Of a stretch of DNA of 64,000 nt, positions 59,318-64,000 are shown piece by piece; the first letter of the stretch is position 1; every line of letters begins with the position of its first letter. The notes below the pieces were generated by a model. It made no database searches and was not told where the DNA came from. It was given only the letters and a program-made list of their open reading frames with translations. Both the position numbers and the translations under genes were made by a program. This DNA comes from a virus: positions 1 through 64,000 of the IMG/VR virus record IMGVR_UViG_3300046001_006396, one strand, 5' to 3'.

Positions 59318-62300
59318 TTTAACAAAAAAACCAATCTATATTGAAACCGATTATGACAATGTTGTTTTAATTGACCCAAATAAGATTGTTGTAAATAACG
59401 AAATTAAAGATAGATTAGTTGATCACGAAGATTTAGTTTTTTATGCTAATTTAGAAACAAGAGTAATACCAAGAAGTAAACTTGCCTTTGGGGAGAGTTT
59501 TGACAGCCCGGTATTTAATACGACAGTTGCAAGTGTAAAGGGTAAAGTGTCTGACCCATCAACGGTGATTAATTTTTTACAACCATTAGATAGGAGTAGA
59601 TTTGACACTTCATGGTCTGACCAAATAACAGGAAAGGGGTCAACCTCAGCAAACGGAGCAAATCAAATATCAGAAAAAGTTAGTAATGTTAATGGTAATT
59701 TTAGATTTGAAAGAAATGTTAATAATTATTCTGACACACAACTATTAGGGATTAAATCAATTGACGTATCAGTACAAGGGGGTAAGGGATCAACAATTTT
59801 TGTACCTACAGTTGAGATTACATTGGTAGACGTTCAAGGAAGAACGTTATTTGAGCAGGGCGAAAAATCAATATATTCCGTATTTTTTAATATGCCGTAC
59901 CCATTATTTTATTTAACATTAAAAGGTTATTATGGTAAAGCGATAAGATATGAATTAAATCTAACAAAATTTAATGCAAAATTTGACCAACAAAGTGGTA
60001 ATTATGATATACAACTTTCGTTGATGGGTAAATTAACGGGATTATTGTCCGACACGTTATTGGATTATGCGAAGACTGCACCAAAAATGTTTCCAACAAC
60101 AATACAAACCATAGAGTCTGCGCCCGCAGGAACAAACCAAGCGGTAACATCAACAAATTCATCAGTTGGTATACAAAAATTAAATGAGGTATATAAGATA
60201 TATGAATCAAAAGGACTAATACAAAAAAACTTCCCAAGACTTACAATTGAAGAGTTTGTTATGAGATGCGATAATTTTAACACCGCAATGCAAGAAAATA
60301 TTAAAAAAGGAGATTTTGCGGTTTTAAATGATGTACAATCATATAGAGATATTGTTGAAGAATTAAAAAAAACAGTTTATACCGATATACTACCAAAATA
60401 TTTAGACACCAGTAATTATATCATTTATAATGGTGAAATTTATTATTCATTTAAAAATAATTTAGATTTTGACACGAGAGAGAGGGTAAAAACTGATATT
60501 GATGTTGAGATAAAAGGGGCTGTTGAAAATTTAAAAAAAAATGCATCGTTTGGTGAGAATGGAGAATACTACATAGGGTCTGAAAAATTTGAAAACCAAT
60601 ATATTGATGTTAAGTTATCTAGTTCTATGATACTAACTGAATTTTTATACACAAACCTGTCAAATGATGATTACTCAAAAACGTTAGCCGCTAAAATAAA
60701 CAGACCACCAACAGAAGACGAATTAATTTTATATAAAACACAAATCACTAAAGACTTTGAATTAACATCACAAAGATTAAACGTAAATACTAACGCTTTA
60801 GAAGATACTACACCAATATTGTTTAAATACGGAGAAACACAAATAGGGTCAACAACATACATCACCGATAGTTTTTTGTGGTCAATTGAGAATATATTAT
60901 CAACATTAAAATCAAAAGAAGAAGAGATTAATCAAACTTTTTCTGAACAATTAGCAATACAATTAATAGAGGATAACGCCGGTTTAGGGTTTGTTCCGAC
61001 CATTAGAAATGTAATGGCAATTATATTTGCCGGAGTTGATACGTTTTATAGGTTAATGGAAAAAACACACACGGAGGCTTGGAATAAAAAAAACGACCCA
61101 AAAAGAATAACATCAATAGTCCCGCCAGATAAAAATTTTGGAATTGATTCTAAAAATGTTGTAAACTATAGTGGACAATTAAATAATAACAATTTAGTCT
61201 ATCCTTGGCCAACTTACTTTACTTTAGAAAAACAAACCGACGGAAGACAACTTTATACTGTACAATATTTAGCAGACCCTAAATTTGCAAAAGCCACAAA
61301 CGCATTTAACTATAGTATTTGGCCTGAAATATTTTTTACTGAAGAATACTTGGATGCTGCTGTTAGAAAAACACCACTAACAAATAGAAACGGATACACC
61401 AACCCAACAGAGTTAAATAACTATGCGTCTTGTAATACCATGGAATTCCCATTCACAACAATACCATATGAAAACCCATCTGAAATATCTTTTTTTTATG
61501 AGTGGTATGAAAGATTATATTTAACAAGTCATTATACTAATTTATTTATTGGTGATTATAAAACAAAACAAGTTGATAAATTTATTGCAGATTTAGAAGC
61601 GAGGAATATTTCTAGAGGGTTAATAGATAATCCTACACTAAAAGAAAAATTTAAAATTAATAAATTTAATTTTACAACATTAACTGATTATTTAAGAACT
61701 ATATCAAGTAATGGTGCTGGAGAAAGTTGGGTTAAATTAGAAAGAGATTTATATGTGACGGATTACATTGATGGGTTAGTTGAAAAAGATTATGGATTAT
61801 ATAGTTTAGATACGATTGATGGTAAATCTATTAGTTTAGATACTGCAGTTCCTTTAATTGAAAATTTTAAATCTTATTTAGAAAGTACTGAAACAACTAA
61901 AAAGACTTATTTAGATTTATTACCATTTGTGGCTGAAATCACATTTAACATTAATAATGATACAACAAGGGCGATGATATTTTTAGATGATAAAAAAAGC
62001 ATTGCAAGATTAAATGAAACATCTGACGGAACAAAATTAACATTTTATGGATTTTATGAAAAATACACATATAAAAACGCAAATAATAATATTTTTGTAA
62101 CTCCAGAGACAAACGTACCGATAGTGGATAGAAGTACCCTTAAAAAATATTTTGAAGAAACAACTAATAGTGATAAGGGAAAAAGACTAACACAAAATAG
62201 CATATATTACTCAAATTATTCTGGAAACGTTACGGACTCTCAATATACAACATTATTAAATACACCACTTTTTATTAATTCTTTATTAAATGGTATACAA

Positions 62301-64000
62301 AAAGAAAAAGATGGGAATATAAACCCATATGTATCTTTAGGATATGTTTATTTAAGTTCATTTATACAAAATAGTTTATCGGGTGATATTACCGATTATA
62401 ATGAAAATAGTATTATAGGTGTTTATGGGTCGTTATCTAAATTTTCCGCAATAAATCAAATACCTTATAATTGGATGTTATATATTGGTAGTATTTGGCA
62501 TAGATATAAAAATTGGATAGATAATGGGGTTGATATTTTAGATGATGCTTGGACGGATTTTAACTATAAAAAATACTATGATCCAATCACCGAGAACCTA
62601 TCAAAGAATTACGACATTAAAAACTATACTGGTGGGTCAACACAATTTAGTGCATACATAACAAACACAATACCTAACACTACCACAACACTTGATATAT
62701 TTAATATTGGGTTTTATCCTAAAGTTATTAATGATATACATTGGTATTTAACAAAAAATGATTTGTTTACAAATTATGATGAAACCGAGTTTTCAAATGC
62801 CTATAATACAGGAAAACTTAAAATAGGACAAGGAACTGGATCATCAGGTAATTTAAAAAAAGGTTTAGATAAGGTTATTGTTAATTCATACTTTCAATAC
62901 CTAACATTTGATAAAGACCCATTAGTCGATAAAGGTAATAAAGTTTATGTCCCAATACCATCTTTAGGTGCATTACCTGTAAACCAATCTGTACTTGAAT
63001 GTGCAAACGCAACTAATAATTTAACACAACAAATAAAAGATAACCCATCTGTTTATAATGGTTCCGCAAGGTCATTATGGGGTCTTAGTAATTTTGGTTA
63101 TTTTGATTTACAAAAATTTAAAAAACCAAGACCTGAACAATATATTGGTGGTTATTTATTTAGCAGTGATGCTTACGACCAAATAGATAAAATTTTTGCA
63201 ATATTTAAACCTGATATACTTAATGAGTTTGAAAACGCATTTTTAGGTTTTTGTGACCCTAACGCAACATCCTCAGAACTTTTAATTTTACAAGGAGAAA
63301 GGACTAGTCCAAATTATGTTGATACCAATAAAATTAAAAATATAGATAAAAGACGATTAAAAGACCAAATATTAAATATTTTTAAAGTTAGAGCAGACGG
63401 AGTAACAATTAACGATAAAGAAGACCAAGATTCAAAAAGTATCGCGCAATCCCAAATATCAAACTTTTCTAAAAAGGGACAAGAGTTTTTAAAATTTGAT
63501 TGTTTAATTAAAATAGGCAACCCAAAAAACTTTAATAGGAAAATATTTAATAGTTTTTCAAACGACCCATTATACCAACCAGTTGATAAATTAAATTTTG
63601 ACCCATACGTTCCCAATTCATTACCATCTTCAGCACTAACTACACCATTAATTATTAGTAAAGTTAATTACCCTGAAGAGTGGAAAACATTAGAAAAATA
63701 TGTTGGATACTCAAGACTTAAAAAAGTTTCATATACCGATTCTGGATCAACTATTACTGATTTTTTTATTGATATGGATGTTGCATTCACCGTTGATAAC
63801 ATTAAAACGTTATACCAAATAATTAAAATTTACTCTAAAGAAAAGTATTTGGCGTTAACTAATGGGACAGCATGGTCAAAAGAGGTTTTTTACACAGGAT
63901 TTAATTCATTTTTAGCATCACAGAACGCAATATTTTCGGATATGATATTAGAAGTTTCATCATATTTAAATAAAAACTTACCAAGCGTTTCAGTGACAGT
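59307..64000 (+). CDS. Giant baseplate/tail protein, 3' end cut off by window edge
   Basis: The frame from ATG 59307 stays open to the window end, at least 1564 residues. It starts MADDLTKKPIYIETDYDNV. A segment at about 150-250 (IFVPTVEITLVDVQGRTLFEQG, then YPLFYLTLKGYYGKAIRYELN, and KFDQQSGNYDIQLSLMGK) resembles domains repeated in large baseplate or tail proteins of marine myoviruses. The rest is a mosaic of beta and helical parts without an enzyme motif. It overlaps the gp53-like gene by 11 bp. Confidence 0.75.
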   Translation, partial: MADDLTKKPIYIETDYDNVVLIDPNKIVVNNEIKDRLVDHEDLVFYANLETRVIPRSKLAFGESFDSPVFNTTVASVKGKVSDPSTVINFLQPLDRSRFDTSWSDQITGKGSTSANGANQISEKVSNVNGNFRFERNVNNYSDTQLLGIKSIDVSVQGGKGSTIFVPTVEITLVDVQGRTLFEQGEKSIYSVFFNMPYPLFYLTLKGYYGKAIRYELNLTKFNAKFDQQSGNYDIQLSLMGKLTGLLSDTLLDYAKTAPKMFPTTIQTIESAPAGTNQAVTSTNSSVGIQKLNEVYKIYESKGLIQKNFPRLTIEEFVMRCDNFNTAMQENIKKGDFAVLNDVQSYRDIVEELKKTVYTDILPKYLDTSNYIIYNGEIYYSFKNNLDFDTRERVKTDIDVEIKGAVENLKKNASFGENGEYYIGSEKFENQYIDVKLSSSMILTEFLYTNLSNDDYSKTLAAKINRPPTEDELILYKTQITKDFELTSQRLNVNTNALEDTTPILFKYGETQIGSTTYITDSFLWSIENILSTLKSKEEEINQTFSEQLAIQLIEDNAGLGFVPTIRNVMAIIFAGVDTFYRLMEKTHTEAWNKKNDPKRITSIVPPDKNFGIDSKNVVNYSGQLNNNNLVYPWPTYFTLEKQTDGRQLYTVQYLADPKFAKATNAFNYSIWPEIFFTEEYLDAAVRKTPLTNRNGYTNPTELNNYASCNTMEFPFTTIPYENPSEISFFYEWYERLYLTSHYTNLFIGDYKTKQVDKFIADLEARNISRGLIDNPTLKEKFKINKFNFTTLTDYLRTISSNGAGESWVKLERDLYVTDYIDGLVEKDYGLYSLDTIDGKSISLDTAVPLIENFKSYLESTETTKKTYLDLLPFVAEITFNINNDTTRAMIFLDDKKSIARLNETSDGTKLTFYGFYEKYTYKNANNNIFVTPETNVPIVDRSTLKKYFEETTNSDKGKRLTQNSIYYSNYSGNVTDSQYTTLLNTPLFINSLLNGIQKEKDGNINPYVSLGYVYLSSFIQNSLSGDITDYNENSIIGVYGSLSKFSAINQIPYNWMLYIGSIWHRYKNWIDNGVDILDDAWTDFNYKKYYDPITENLSKNYDIKNYTGGSTQFSAYITNTIPNTTTTLDIFNIGFYPKVINDIHWYLTKNDLFTNYDETEFSNAYNTGKLKIGQGTGSSGNLKKGLDKVIVNSYFQYLTFDKDPLVDKGNKVYVPIPSLGALPVNQSVLECANATNNLTQQIKDNPSVYNGSARSLWGLSNFGYFDLQKFKKPRPEQYIGGYLFSSDAYDQIDKIFAIFKPDILNEFENAFLGFCDPNATSSELLILQGERTSPNYVDTNKIKNIDKRRLKDQILNIFKVRADGVTINDKEDQDSKSIAQSQISNFSKKGQEFLKFDCLIKIGNPKNFNRKIFNSFSNDPLYQPVDKLNFDPYVPNSLPSSALTTPLIISKVNYPEEWKTLEKYVGYSRLKKVSYTDSGSTITDFFIDMDVAFTVDNIKTLYQIIKIYSKEKYLALTNGTAWSKEVFYTGFNSFLASQNAIFSDMILEVSSYLNKNLPSVSVT

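Noticed and set aside
1-64000. CRISPR arrays, tRNA genes, integrase or transposase genes
   Set aside because: No regularly spaced direct repeats, tRNA-like cloverleafs, integrase or transposase motifs were seen on reading. A tRNA scan would be needed to exclude tRNAs fully.

Overview
The window is a fragment of a large, AT-rich, T4-like contractile-tailed phage (myovirus), probably from a metagenome. No rRNA, tRNA, bacterial housekeeping gene, integrase or CRISPR array was seen. Recognisable T4-type parts are a gp55-like late sigma factor, family B DNA polymerase, SNF2/UvsW-type helicase, PhoH, dUTPase, a gp13-like neck protein, sheath (gp18), tube (gp19), a gp26/gp51-like hub-assembly pair, a tape measure, a gp53-like baseplate protein and two very large baseplate or tail proteins. 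Genes start after A-rich leaders with almost no Shine-Dalgarno sequence, and a DUF4254 gene is present; both fit a Bacteroidota (Flavobacterium-like) host. That host call is inference. Terminase, portal and capsid genes are not in the window.

Layout. 1-3.4 kb (minus): end of a late block with a cut-off OB-fold spike/hub-like gene, a tiny helical gene, a 645-residue hydrophobic helical protein and a small protein. 3.4-30.8 kb (minus): one tightly packed transcription unit of about 36 genes, mostly overlapping or 1-6 bp apart. It begins with a glycosyltransferase, a 3'-5' exonuclease and dUTPase, continues with a long glycan locus, and ends with PhoH, a degenerate HAD protein, two more glycosyltransferases and the sigma factor. 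A terminator at 30.82 kb separates it from five small genes (30.86-33.34 kb, minus). 33.4-38.6 kb (plus): cysteine-rich virion protein, BppU-like protein, DNA polymerase. 38.6-43.0 kb (minus): small protein, neck protein, a metallopeptidase-superoxide dismutase fusion, SNF2 helicase. 43.0-64.0 kb (plus): tail module, in the order connector proteins, sheath, HAD enzyme, tube, gp26/gp51, tape measure, 2008-residue repeat protein, gp53-like, and a giant open-ended gene.

How the genes work together. The glycan locus encodes Gmd and GDP-fucose synthase (GDP-mannose to GDP-L-fucose) and two fucosyltransferase-type enzymes (GT11 and GT10). It also has a ColD-like enzyme with His in place of the PLP lysine (a 3,6-dideoxysugar branch), a NeuB/NeuA nonulosonate-type module with class III aminotransferase, SIS isomerase, SDR, TIM-barrel and VOC enzymes, a second DegT aminotransferase with a NeuD-like acyltransferase, methyltransferases and several GT2/GT4 glycosyltransferases. 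Together they look able to make activated sugars and assemble a complex glycan, either on virion or phage proteins or by remodelling the host surface. The sequence cannot tell which.

Regulation. An 8-base motif TATTTATA/T lies shortly upstream of nearly every late or structural transcription unit on both strands. It is the reverse complement of the T4 late promoter TATAAATA and is a candidate target of the gp55-like sigma factor. It was not found upstream of the glycan operon.

Main items for a second look: the glycan operon, the metallopeptidase-SOD fusion, the start-less +1-frame gp51-like ORF, and the TATTTATW motif.
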